This document shows, in pieces, positions 7,531 to 15,234 of a DNA stretch of 15,837 bases. The notes under the pieces were generated by a model that was given only the letters and a program-made list of their open reading frames with translations, made no database searches and was not told the DNA's origin. Every line of letters begins with the position of its first letter. The stretch's first letter is position 1. This DNA comes from an uncultured Lachnospiraceae bacterium. Its GTDB lineage: Bacteria > Bacillota > Clostridia > Lachnospirales > Lachnospiraceae. The position numbers were made by a program, and so were the translations under genes. The stretch is taken from contig CAJTQG010000024.1 of the NCBI GenBank assembly GCA_910578605.1, positions 3,558 to 19,394 on the forward strand, read 5' to 3'.

Positions 7531-8043
7531 ATGTTTGAAAAAGGAGAATTTTTGATTTATGGCAATCATGGAATTTGTCGGTTAGAGGATATTGTACATA
7601 TGAATGTAGCAGGGGTGGATAAGAACCAGCTATATTATATGTTAGTTCCCCTGCATTTAAAGGAGAGTAAGATTTATATACCAGTGGACAGTACAAAGGT
7701 TTCTATGAGAAGAGCTTTGAATAGTCAGGAGGCAGCACAGTTAGTGGACGGAGTGGTGGATATTGATGCGGTCAGTGTGGAGGACGAAAAACAGAGAGAG
7801 TATGTGTATAAAAAGATAATGGAGAAGGGAAGACCACAAGATTGGATATGTATGATAAAAACATTATATATCCGCAGGAAAGAGAGAAACAGTCAGGGAA
7901 AAAAAATCACAGCCATAGATGAAAAGTATTTGCGAATGGCAGAAGAAAACTTGTACAGTGAATTAAGCTTTGCTTTGGGAATAAAAAAAGAAAATATGGA
8001 AGAATATATAACCAACAGAGTAAATGCTCTCAAGGACAAATGA
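7531..8043 (+). CDS. CarD-family transcriptional regulator
   Basis: A 170-residue protein with the CarD/TRCF RNA-polymerase-interacting fold at its N-terminus. The first 20 residues (FEKGEFLIYGNHGICRLEDI) fit the family pattern, followed by YYMLVPL and KIYIPVD at about 40-53. The rest is helical, with the family-like AEENLYSELSFALG near 135-148. Members bind the RNA polymerase beta subunit and act at promoters without recognising a specific operator. The ATG at 7531 follows a strong AGGAGG (7518-7523, 7-base gap). The gene lies behind a structured leader with an intrinsic terminator, so its expression may be attenuated. Aminopeptidase P starts 31 bases downstream and is probably co-transcribed. 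The target genes cannot be deduced. Confidence 0.88.
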   Translation: MFEKGEFLIYGNHGICRLEDIVHMNVAGVDKNQLYYMLVPLHLKESKIYIPVDSTKVSMRRALNSQEAAQLVDGVVDIDAVSVEDEKQREYVYKKIMEKGRPQDWICMIKTLYIRRKERNSQGKKITAIDEKYLRMAEENLYSELSFALGIKKENMEEYITNRVNALKDK

Positions 8044-8074
8044 AATGAAAAAAATTTAAGGAGTTTTTAGTAAT

Positions 8075-9880
8075 ATGGGCATCAGTATAATACAGAAACG
8101 ATTACAGGCGCTGAGGGAGAAGATGGCGCAGAGAAATATAGATATGTATATTATACCCTCCTCTGATTTTCATGATTCAGAGTATGTTGGGGATTATTTT
8201 AAGACAAGAGAATATATAACAGGTTTCACAGGTTCGGCAGGAACTGCTTTGGTTACAATGGACAATGCATTTTTGTGGACCGACGGCAGGTATTTTATTC
8301 AGGCAGAAAAGGAATTGGAGGGAAGCGGCATTGAGCTGTTTCGCATGGGGGAGGAGGGGGTTCCTCTTTTAGAAAAATTTATACATGAGAATTTGCCCCA
8401 AGGGGGAATGATTGGTTTTGATGGAAGGGTAGTTAACGCCCATTTAGGACAAGTATATGAAAAAATCGCAAAGCATAAAAAAGGAAATTTGATAACGGAT
8501 GAGGATTTGATTGGAGATATTTGGCAGGAGAGACCTGAGCTTCCATGCCAGCAGATGTATGTGCTTGAACCCTTTTCTTCCAGTGAGCTTAGCATTTCAG
8601 GGAAGCTGGCCGCTCTTCGTGAGAAGCTGGGGAAATGTAAGGGAGATACCCATATTCTCACTTCCCTGTGTGATATTGCATGGTTGTTGAATATAAGAGG
8701 AAATGATATTCCCTGTGTGCCTGTCACATTGTCCTACCTGATTCTCACCATGGAGGAATGTTGTTTATATGTGAATGAAAGGGCATTAAACGACACAGTA
8801 AGAGAGCACTTATCAAAAAATAAGATTAAAGTGAAGGATTATCATAAGATATACCAGGACGTGAGACAGCTTGATGTAAACAGAAAAGTAGTGTTGGATA
8901 TGCGCAGTGTAAATTATGGGGTATTTCACACTCTTCCTCAGGGAATAGAGGTGATAGATACACAAAATCCCACCGTGATGATGAAAGCAGTAAAAAGTCC
9001 TGAAGAGGTAGAAAATATAAGGGAAGCCCATGTAAAGGATGGGGTGGCGTTCACAAAGTTTATGTATTGGCTCAAGAAAAATATAGGAAAGGAAAAAATA
9101 ACGGAATGCTCGGCAGCTGATTATTTGGAAGAGCTGAGAAAACAGCAGAAAAATTTTATAGAATTAAGCTTTGAGACAATTTCCGCTTATGGGGCCAATG
9201 CAGCTATGATGCACTATCAGGCAAAGCCAGGATTTGACGCTTTGCTAAAGCCGGAAGGTCTCTATCTGGTAGATTCAGGTGGTCATTATAGAGAGGGAAC
9301 GACGGATATTACAAGAACAATCGCCCTGGGGGATATTACACAAAAAGAGAGAACTATGTTTACAGCAGTGTGCAGAGCAAATTTGAAGCTTGCAAATGCC
9401 AAGTTTTTATATGGGTGCCGCGGATGGAATCTGGATATTTTAGCTAGAGAGCCATTGTGGCAGTTGGGCGTGGATTACCGATGCGGCACAGGACATGGAG
9501 TTGGTTATGTGCTCAATGTTCATGAGTCCCCCAATTCCTTCCGCTGGAAAATCTCAAAGGATATGAGTGATAATTGTGTTTTGGAGGAGGGAATGGTTAC
9601 GACAGATGAGCCAGGGTACTATGAGGAAGGAAAGTTCGGCATTCGCACGGAAAATGAGCTGCTCTGTGTAAAGGGAGAAAAAACAGAATATGGGCAGTTT
9701 ATGGAGTTTGAGAATCTTACGGTAGCCCCCATTGATTTGGATGCGTTAGATTTTCAGGAAATGAGCGGAGAAGAGAAGACTATGCTGAATAAATACCATG
9801 AAAAGGTGTATGAAATTTTGGAGAAATATATGACAGAGGATGAGCGGGAATGGCTAAGAGAGTACACAAGAAAAATTTGA
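8075..9880 (+). CDS. pepP: Xaa-Pro aminopeptidase (aminopeptidase P, M24B family, three-domain type)
   Basis: A cytoplasmic metallopeptidase of 601 residues that removes the N-terminal residue from peptides with proline in second place. It has the long three-domain layout: creatinase-like N-terminal domain (about 5-140), a second such domain (about 150-305), the pita-bread M24 catalytic domain (about 310-535) and an M24 C-terminal tail (about 540-601). The five metal ligands are all visible: Asp400 (VDSGG), Asp411 (TTDITRT), His474 (GTGHGVG), Glu512 (TDEPGYY) and Glu526 (RTENEL). His483 (NVHESP) fits the additional catalytic histidine. The 11- and 14-residue spacings match the human cytosolic enzyme as I remember it. 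The start at ATG 8075 has AAGGAG at 8058-8063, 11 bases upstream, a slightly long gap. It follows the CarD-family gene by 31 bases. Confidence 0.95.
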   Translation: MGISIIQKRLQALREKMAQRNIDMYIIPSSDFHDSEYVGDYFKTREYITGFTGSAGTALVTMDNAFLWTDGRYFIQAEKELEGSGIELFRMGEEGVPLLEKFIHENLPQGGMIGFDGRVVNAHLGQVYEKIAKHKKGNLITDEDLIGDIWQERPELPCQQMYVLEPFSSSELSISGKLAALREKLGKCKGDTHILTSLCDIAWLLNIRGNDIPCVPVTLSYLILTMEECCLYVNERALNDTVREHLSKNKIKVKDYHKIYQDVRQLDVNRKVVLDMRSVNYGVFHTLPQGIEVIDTQNPTVMMKAVKSPEEVENIREAHVKDGVAFTKFMYWLKKNIGKEKITECSAADYLEELRKQQKNFIELSFETISAYGANAAMMHYQAKPGFDALLKPEGLYLVDSGGHYREGTTDITRTIALGDITQKERTMFTAVCRANLKLANAKFLYGCRGWNLDILAREPLWQLGVDYRCGTGHGVGYVLNVHESPNSFRWKISKDMSDNCVLEEGMVTTDEPGYYEEGKFGIRTENELLCVKGEKTEYGQFMEFENLTVAPIDLDALDFQEMSGEEKTMLNKYHEKVYEILEKYMTEDEREWLREYTRKI

Positions 9881-9980
9881 ATTTCCCTTAGGCGCTCTAT
9901 GCGTACTGAAAAATATATTACGACAAGGCTGAAAGTGAAAGGAAATTAGTTTGAAAGAAACAATGATAAAGAAAGGCAAG

Positions 9981-10002
9981 TATCACAGGCAAACTTGTGA
10001 TA
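9981..10002. repeat. 7-bp hairpin at the start of the m5C methyltransferase gene
   Basis: TATCACA (9981-9987) and TGTGATA (9996-10002) are perfect reverse complements around an 8-base loop. The right arm covers a possible GTG start (9997) and ends 3 bases before an ATG at 10006. As RNA it would sit in the translation start region; as DNA it resembles an operator. Confidence 0.45.
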
Positions 10003-10017
10003 TGTATGGGTATGAAA

Positions 10018-11436
10018 ATGAAATTACCGAAAGAGTTTTGTGACAGAATGAAAGAGCTGTTGGGGAAAGAGTATGAGCAGTTTATTGCTTCCTATGAGGA
10101 GGAACGTGCTTATGGACTTCGGTATAATCCATTGATATTTTCATCGAAGGAAGAATTTGAAGAGAGAGTAAAGCAGTGGGCAAATTTAGATTTAAAACCG
10201 GTTTCCTGGTGTGAGGAAGGCTTCTATTATCTTCCAGAGCAGCAGCCAGGCAGACATCCCTGGCATGAGGGGGGAGCCTACTATATTCAGGAGCCAAGTG
10301 CGATGTCGGCAGTGGAGCTGCTTGGAGTACAGCCAGGGGAGCGGATATGTGATTTGTGCGGCGCCCCGGGGGGAAAGACGACACAGATTGCAGGGAAGCT
10401 GCAAGGGACAGGCTTGCTGGTAACCAATGAATTTTACACCAGTCGGGCAAAGGTTTTGTCTCAAAATGTGGAACGCATGGGAATCCCCAATGCGGTTGTC
10501 TTAAATGAAGAGACAAAGCATTTAGCACAGGAATTTATAGAGTTTTTTGATAGAGTTTTGGTAGATGCGCCATGTTCAGGGGAAGGTATGTTTCGCAAGG
10601 AGCAGGAAGCAACAGAGCAGTGGAGTGAAGAAAATGTAGAGTTATGTGCCAAGCGTCAGGGACAGATACTAGAGGATGCCGCCTGCATGCTTAAATCCGG
10701 TGGGGTCTTGGTATATTCTACGTGTACATTCTCCCCCCAGGAAAATGAAATGTGTGTCAATCGGTTTTTGCAGGAGCACAGGGAATTTTCTATTTTGCCG
10801 GATGATAGGGCCCAAAAAGAGTTTGATTCGGCAAGGGTAGACTGGGTTGGAGGCACATCAAAGGTCAATGTGGAAGATACATATCGCTTATGGCCCCACA
10901 AACTAAAGGGGGAAGGACATTATATCGCACGGTTGGTAAAGCATGGATTGGAAGAAGGAAGGAGAACAGAGCCTAAGAAAGAAACACGGAGAAGAAAATT
11001 TGTGAAATCCAATGTAAAAGAAGGAGAATTAAAGGACTACAGGGAATTTGAAAAAAAGGTACTAAAGGTACATTTGGATGAAAAAATAGAGGGAGAGTTT
11101 GTTTTGTTTGGTGACCAGCTGTATCTGGTGCCGAAGGAAATGTTGGATTTAAGAGGATGGAAGCTGGAGCGGGCGGGGTTGCATTTAGGGACAAGAAAGA
11201 AAAATCGTTTTGAGCCTTCCCATGCTCTGGCAATGTATTTAAAACAAGACGAGGTAAAACAATGGGTTCCATGTGACGAACCATTGAAATATCTCCATGG
11301 AGAAACTATTTCTTGTGATTTTGAACAGAGAGGTTGGACGCTTGTGTGTGTGAACGGCATATCCGTTGGGTGGGGAAAGGCACAAAATGGAATCGTGAAA
11401 AACCATTACCCTAAAGGACTTCGCATATGTTATTAA
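10018..11436 (+). CDS. RsmB/RsmF (NOL1/NOP2/Sun) family rRNA cytosine-C5 methyltransferase
   Basis: Transfers a methyl group from S-adenosylmethionine to C5 of a cytosine, probably in 16S rRNA. Numbering from ATG 10018, the SAM-binding motif DLCGAPGGKT is at 112-121. The motif IV cysteine is Cys186 (DAPCSGEG) and the motif VI nucleophile is Cys236 (YSTCTFSPQENE). The layout is a short N-terminal RNA-binding part, the Rossmann domain (about 85-295), and a C-terminal part of about 140 residues typical of RsmF-like proteins. No good ribosome binding site marks one start. In-frame GTG 9997, ATG 10006 and ATG 10012 are alternatives. I chose 10018 because I recall homologues beginning with an MKLP-like stretch. 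The target base is not determinable here; E. coli RsmF modifies C1407. Confidence 0.9.
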   Translation: MKLPKEFCDRMKELLGKEYEQFIASYEEERAYGLRYNPLIFSSKEEFEERVKQWANLDLKPVSWCEEGFYYLPEQQPGRHPWHEGGAYYIQEPSAMSAVELLGVQPGERICDLCGAPGGKTTQIAGKLQGTGLLVTNEFYTSRAKVLSQNVERMGIPNAVVLNEETKHLAQEFIEFFDRVLVDAPCSGEGMFRKEQEATEQWSEENVELCAKRQGQILEDAACMLKSGGVLVYSTCTFSPQENEMCVNRFLQEHREFSILPDDRAQKEFDSARVDWVGGTSKVNVEDTYRLWPHKLKGEGHYIARLVKHGLEEGRRTEPKKETRRRKFVKSNVKEGELKDYREFEKKVLKVHLDEKIEGEFVLFGDQLYLVPKEMLDLRGWKLERAGLHLGTRKKNRFEPSHALAMYLKQDEVKQWVPCDEPLKYLHGETISCDFEQRGWTLVCVNGISVGWGKAQNGIVKNHYPKGLRICY

Positions 11437-11445
11437 GTATAGAAT

Positions 11446-11474
11446 TTGAGATACAGAACAGATGGAATTATAAA
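11446..11474 (+). promoter_or_regulatory. Good sigma-A promoter for the radical SAM gene
   Basis: TTGAGA (11446-11451), exactly 17 bases, then TATAAA (11469-11474): five of six matches in each box. Transcription would begin near 11481, so the TTG at 11487 would be almost leaderless; this favours a start at ATG 11511 or later. Confidence 0.55.
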
Positions 11475-11495
11475 ATTTGAAAAAGATTGAGGAAA

Positions 11496-11549
11496 GATAA
11501 TATATTAGAAATGCAGGTAAAAGATAATATAACAGAAATGCAGGAAAAG
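11496..11549 (+). repeat. 27-bp tandem duplication at the radical SAM gene start
   Basis: Two adjacent 27-base units (11496-11522 and 11523-11549) encode DNILEMQVK and DNITEMQEK. They differ at only a few bases. Each carries an in-frame ATG (11511 and 11538). Confidence 0.8.
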
Positions 11550-12488
11550 GAAAGCTTTCAAGTTAGGGACATAGTAACAGAAAGGGAGAGCTATGAGAGC
11601 TGTGTGTTATGTCCAAGGGAATGTAAGGTAAATCGTTGGAACAAGGAATTGGGGTATTGCAGAAGAACCTCCCAGTTGTATGTGGGAAGAGCTGGGCTGC
11701 ATATGTGGGAGGAGCCGTGTATTAGTGGAAAGCACCAAGGTTCAGGAGCTGTATTTTTTGCAGGCTGTAATTTAGGTTGTGTATTTTGCCAAAATATAAA
11801 TATTTCCAGGAGAGATGGAGGCGTAGGAATAACCGTAAAGCGGCTTGCACAAATTTTTTTAGAGCTGCAGAAAAGTGGAGCTGCAAATCTTAACTTAGTT
11901 ACCCCCACTCACTATGCGCCATCTATTGTAAAGGCAATTCAGATGGCGAAGGAAATGGGCTGTGATTTGCCGGTTATCTATAATAGCAGTGGGTATGAAA
12001 AGGTTTCTACACTCCGGCTGATGGAGGGAAGTGTGGATGTTTATCTGCCGGATTTAAAATATATGAGTGATGAATTAGCCGGGAAATATTCCTTTGCACC
12101 TGATTATTTTGAGAAGGCAAGCAGAGCAATTGAGGAAATGTACAGGCAGGTTGGAAAAGTGAAAATCCATAGCGAAACCGGTTTCATAGAAAAGGAAGTG
12201 ATTGTCAGGCATCTTGTTTTGCCAGGCTGTGTGGAGGATTCCAAAAAATTGATTGATTATTTGCACACAACCTATCAGAATCATATATGCATCAGTATTA
12301 TGAATCAGTATACGCCGATGGATTCGGTAAAAAAATATCCAGATTTAAGCAGAAAAGTGACTGACAGAGAGTATGAAAGGGTGGTAGAGTATGCCATGGA
12401 AATCGGAGTGGAAAACGGATATATTCAAGAGGGGGATGCAGTGGGGGAAAGCTTTATTCCCGAGTTTAACGGAGAAGGAGTGTTATAA
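11511..12488 (+). CDS. Uncharacterised radical SAM protein, COG1313/PflX type (PFL-activase-like)
   Basis: About 325 residues if started at ATG 11511. The [4Fe-4S] cluster motif CNLGCVFC provides Cys86, Cys90 and Cys93. It would bind an iron-sulfur cluster that cleaves S-adenosylmethionine. A second cysteine set sits upstream (SCVLCPREC, Cys31, 34 and 38, plus Cys50 in LGYC), a feature I associate with this group, whose substrate is unknown to me. It resembles pyruvate formate-lyase activating enzymes, but no glycyl radical enzyme gene is in the window. Start choice: the frame also offers TTG 11487 and ATG 11538. No ribosome binding site is well placed (GAGGAAAG at 11489-11496 is too far), and the first residues lie in a tandem duplication. 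Conserved sequence begins only at about residue 30. A good promoter lies just upstream, so it may have its own transcript. Confidence 0.85.
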   Translation: MQVKDNITEMQEKESFQVRDIVTERESYESCVLCPRECKVNRWNKELGYCRRTSQLYVGRAGLHMWEEPCISGKHQGSGAVFFAGCNLGCVFCQNINISRRDGGVGITVKRLAQIFLELQKSGAANLNLVTPTHYAPSIVKAIQMAKEMGCDLPVIYNSSGYEKVSTLRLMEGSVDVYLPDLKYMSDELAGKYSFAPDYFEKASRAIEEMYRQVGKVKIHSETGFIEKEVIVRHLVLPGCVEDSKKLIDYLHTTYQNHICISIMNQYTPMDSVKKYPDLSRKVTDREYERVVEYAMEIGVENGYIQEGDAVGESFIPEFNGEGVL

Positions 12489-12574
12489 TGCACGATTGTG
12501 TGTGGCGGTTCTGGGGTATGTTTAGAAGCAAAAAGATATATAGCAAGAATTTGAAAGGACAAGACAATGTGTAA
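12488..12574 (+). CDS. Candidate 28-aa small protein bridging two genes
   Basis: An ATG at 12488 shares its first base with the radical SAM stop codon (TAATG). AAGGAG (12475-12480) lies upstream at an ideal 7-base gap. The frame runs 28 codons, beginning MHDCVWRFWGMF and continuing with the basic stretch RSKKIYSKNLKG. It stops at TAA 12572-12574, eight bases inside the next gene. This overlap on both sides is typical of translational coupling. No family is recognised, and the ribosome binding site could be a by-product of the upstream codons for GEGV. Confidence 0.35.
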   Translation: MHDCVWRFWGMFRSKKIYSKNLKGQDNV

Positions 12575-13610
12575 ACAAATAGAGGCCAGGAGAAAAATTG
12601 CAATAAAGGTTCCTTATGAAAAATTTCAGTGTAAAAAAGATAATTTTACAGCAACCTTAACGGTAGTGAATGAGAAGGAAGAGAATCATTTATGCAAGAC
12701 TTCAAATTACAATAGAATGAATGATGGAAAGGGTCGGCCGGCAGTTATTGTGTGTCCGGGTGGCGCTTATTTTTTTAAATGTGACAGAGAGGGAATGCCT
12801 GTGGCAAAAGCTTTTGCGAAAGCAGGTGCCGCTGCATTTTTATTGGATTACAGTGTAACACCAAATCGTTTTCCGGCAGCATTGCTTGAGGTGGCACAAA
12901 GTATTTTGTATGTACGTCAGCATGCAGCCCAATATAATATTAATCCAGATAAAATTATCGTATGCGGTTTTTCGGCAGGTGGACATTTGGCAGCTACTAT
13001 TGGCGCTATGTGGCATCAGCCATTTTTGTGGAAAGCATTGCAAACTACAAGGGAGATGCTGCGCCCACAGGGAATTATTTTAGGTTATCCTGTTATCACA
13101 ACAGGGGAAAATACCCATATTGATTCCTGCATAAATTTGTTGGGTTATGAGAATTGTACGGATTTGCTGGAGAGTGATTGGGCAGCAGGATATTGGTTAA
13201 ATGGGGAAATGACACAAACACAAAATTGCTGGAATGAGCAGGAGCAGTGGGAATTGAAAAAAAGGTATGATGAGCTTTTGACGGACTATGAGAAGAAGGA
13301 GGGGGATTTACAGGAGTCCCTCAACATATTGAAAGTGGTTTCCATTGAAGGGCAGATTACTGCAAATACACCTCCTGCTTTTATATGGACAACCTTTGAT
13401 GATGACTTAGTGCCTATGGAAAATTCCATGTTGTTTGTGGAAGCTATGAGAAAGGAAAATATTCCAGTTGAGTTTCATTTATTTCCACATGGAATTCATG
13501 GATTGTCCTTGGCTACGGAGGATATTTCTGCGATGCCGGATCGGCAAGATATCTCTTTGACGGTGCAGGCTTGGTTCTCTATGGCTCTGGGATGGATGGA
13601 GAGCTTATAA
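12567..13610 (+). CDS. Alpha/beta hydrolase, esterase/acetylesterase-like
   Basis: A 347-residue cytoplasmic hydrolase; no signal peptide is visible. The serine nucleophile is Ser136 in GFSAGG, the acid is probably one of Asp278-280 (FDDDLVP), and the histidine is His311 in HGIHG. An oxyanion-hole-type motif CPGGAYFF lies at about 66-73. The pattern TPPAFIWTT, then FDDDLVPMENS, is what I know from small acetylxylan-esterase-like and BD-FAE-type hydrolases. Substrate is not determinable. Compared with those, about 45 extra residues seem to be inserted between GYPVI (173) and the SIEG segment (259), rich in Trp, Gln and Glu. The ATG at 12567 has AAAGGA at 12554-12559, 7 bases upstream, and overlaps the end of the small ORF before it. 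Confidence 0.85.
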   Translation: MCKQIEARRKIAIKVPYEKFQCKKDNFTATLTVVNEKEENHLCKTSNYNRMNDGKGRPAVIVCPGGAYFFKCDREGMPVAKAFAKAGAAAFLLDYSVTPNRFPAALLEVAQSILYVRQHAAQYNINPDKIIVCGFSAGGHLAATIGAMWHQPFLWKALQTTREMLRPQGIILGYPVITTGENTHIDSCINLLGYENCTDLLESDWAAGYWLNGEMTQTQNCWNEQEQWELKKRYDELLTDYEKKEGDLQESLNILKVVSIEGQITANTPPAFIWTTFDDDLVPMENSMLFVEAMRKENIPVEFHLFPHGIHGLSLATEDISAMPDRQDISLTVQAWFSMALGWMESL

Positions 13611-13627
13611 AGTCAGAGAAAATAAAA

Positions 13628-13641
13628 CAAAATATATTTTG
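13628..13641. repeat. 14-bp perfect AT-rich palindrome before the m5U methyltransferase gene
   Basis: CAAAATATATTTTG is fully self-complementary. It covers a possible TTG start at 13639 and sits 40 bases before the preferred ATG. AT-rich palindromes of this size can arise by chance. Confidence 0.25.
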
Positions 13642-13680
13642 AATCAATCTAATTCCAATAAAAAGATAGTAGGTTATGTA

Positions 13681-14934
13681 ATGGAAAAAAATCAAAAGAA
13701 TTTGAATGGCAAAAATAATATAAAAAAAATTAAAGACAATCAAAAAAGAAAAATAGATGACAATACATTAGCGTGTCCTGTTTCTAGTAAGTGCGGGGGA
13801 TGTCAATTACTTGAACAACCATATTTGGAACAGTTGGAGGAAAAAGAAAAAATAGTAAGTAAATTATTAGCTCCTTACGGCAAACTAGAACAGATAAAGG
13901 GAATGGATTTTCCCTATTTTTATCGCAATAAAGTACATGCTGTTTTTGCCCAGGCAAAAGGCGGGAAAATTATTTCAGGGGTGTACAGGGAAGGTTCACA
14001 TGAAGTGGTACAAGTAGATAAATGCCTGATAGAAGACCAGCAGGCAGATGCCATTATCGGCACAATAAAAAAACTGCTGCCATCCTTTAAAATTAAACCG
14101 TATAATGAGGATAGGGGATATGGTTTTTTGCGTCATGTATTGATTCGTGTTGGACATAATAGCAAGGAGATTATGGTAGTGTTAGTAACGGCCTCATCTG
14201 TTTTTCCCTCAAAGAATAATTTTATAAAAGCACTGCGAAGGGAACATCCCCAGATAACTACCATTGTGCAGAATATAAATAATAGAAATACTAGTATGGT
14301 ATTAGGGGAACAGGAAAAGGTGCTGTATGGACCAGGGTATATTGTGGATATTTTGTGTGGAAAAAGCTTTAAAATCTCACCAAAATCATTTTATCAAATC
14401 AATTCTATACAGACAGAGTTTTTATATCATACTGCCATGGAATTTGCTGATTTTCAAGGCAATGAAAAAGTGTTGGATGCATATTGTGGTATCGGAACAA
14501 TAGGCATTGTGGCCAGTGATTATGTACAAGAGGTTGTGGGGGTGGAATTAAATGTTGATGCTGTGTCAGACGCAAAAGGAAATGCTAGAAAAAATCAGGT
14601 GAAGAATATTCATTTTTATCAGGGTGATGCCGGAAGATTTATGGTGAAGATGGCAGAAAAAAGGGAGACAGTAGATGTAGTGCTGATGGACCCGCCCCGG
14701 GCGGGAAGTGATGAGGCCTTTTTAAAGTCTACGGTAAGGCTAAATCCAAAAAAAATTGTTTATATTTCTTGCAATCCACAGACGTTAGCTAGAGATTTAT
14801 CATTTCTTACAAAGCATGGTTACCAAATGAAAAGAGCAATGGCATTTGATATGTTTCCCCAATGTGAAGCCCATGTGGAGTGTGTTGCATTGCTGCATCG
14901 AAAAAAAGCAGAAGCACGTGGTGGAAAATTATGA
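13681..14934 (+). CDS. rlmD: 23S rRNA (uracil-C5)-methyltransferase, RlmD/RlmCD (RumA) type
   Basis: Adds a methyl group to C5 of uracil in 23S rRNA (U1939, and in Gram-positive RlmCD also U747, from family knowledge). Numbering from ATG 13681 (417 residues), the [4Fe-4S] ligands are Cys32, Cys38, Cys41 (CPVSSKCGGC) and Cys115 (KCLI). The SAM motif is LDAYCGIGTIG at about 265-275. MDPPRAG lies at about 336-342, the catalytic Cys364 is in YISCNP, and the general base Glu396 is in FPQCEAH. There is no TRAM RNA-binding domain. Instead the N-terminus is a Lys/Asn-rich stretch of about 30 residues. The ATG at 13681 has only a weak AGG upstream; a TTG at 13639 would add 14 residues. It follows the hydrolase closely and probably ends the operon. 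Confidence 0.92.
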   Translation: MEKNQKNLNGKNNIKKIKDNQKRKIDDNTLACPVSSKCGGCQLLEQPYLEQLEEKEKIVSKLLAPYGKLEQIKGMDFPYFYRNKVHAVFAQAKGGKIISGVYREGSHEVVQVDKCLIEDQQADAIIGTIKKLLPSFKIKPYNEDRGYGFLRHVLIRVGHNSKEIMVVLVTASSVFPSKNNFIKALRREHPQITTIVQNINNRNTSMVLGEQEKVLYGPGYIVDILCGKSFKISPKSFYQINSIQTEFLYHTAMEFADFQGNEKVLDAYCGIGTIGIVASDYVQEVVGVELNVDAVSDAKGNARKNQVKNIHFYQGDAGRFMVKMAEKRETVDVVLMDPPRAGSDEAFLKSTVRLNPKKIVYISCNPQTLARDLSFLTKHGYQMKRAMAFDMFPQCEAHVECVALLHRKKAEARGGKL

Positions 14935-14940
14935 TTTAGC

Positions 14941-14969
14941 AGACAATTTGTGTCTAAACTATATTTTTT
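14941..14969 (+). terminator. Weak possible terminator after the m5U methyltransferase gene
   Basis: AGACA (14941-14945) pairs with TGTCT (14951-14955) around a 5-base loop, and a six-T run lies at 14964-14969. The stem is only 5 bp and the T run starts 8 bases after it, so it is marginal. Confidence 0.3.
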
Positions 14970-15234
14970 CTTACCATTGGGGCTCATATATCGTCGTTGG
15001 GGCATAGGCTATTGAAAAGGAAAAATAAAATTTATATACTACAGATACAAGTCAACGAACATGAAATGGAATTCTTGAAGGGGAGTATTCAAGATAGACG
15101 ATATAAGAGAATGATTGTTGACTTAACGTAGTAAGGGAGGGGTGTGAAAAACAAATAATGTTCAGGAAATATATTGTTTCTATCTATAACTTTTATAGAA
15201 GGGAAAATAGAAGGGGAAAGGAGTAGGTAGAGCA
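14970..15234. other. Intergenic region without a recognised gene
   Basis: Nothing recognisable is coded on either strand. One frame is open from about 14957 to 15131 but has no start with a ribosome binding site. A 7-bp inverted repeat, TCTTGAA (15073-15079) and TTCAAGA (15088-15094), encloses 8 bases. The region could be decayed sequence like the acetyltransferase remnant that follows it. Confidence 0.4.

Noticed and set aside
9963..10043. 26-codon ORF (MIKKGKYHRQ and on) overlapping the m5C methyltransferase start
   Set aside because: No ribosome binding site, and it mostly lies in a different frame over the hairpin and the start of a conserved gene.
10082..10528. Antisense frame (148 codons) opposite the m5C methyltransferase
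   Set aside because: It overlaps conserved catalytic motifs on the other strand and shows low-complexity, non-protein-like composition.
14957..15131. Open frame in the spacer after the m5U methyltransferase gene
   Set aside because: No start codon with a ribosome binding site and no recognisable similarity. Its only internal ATG gives about 21 codons.
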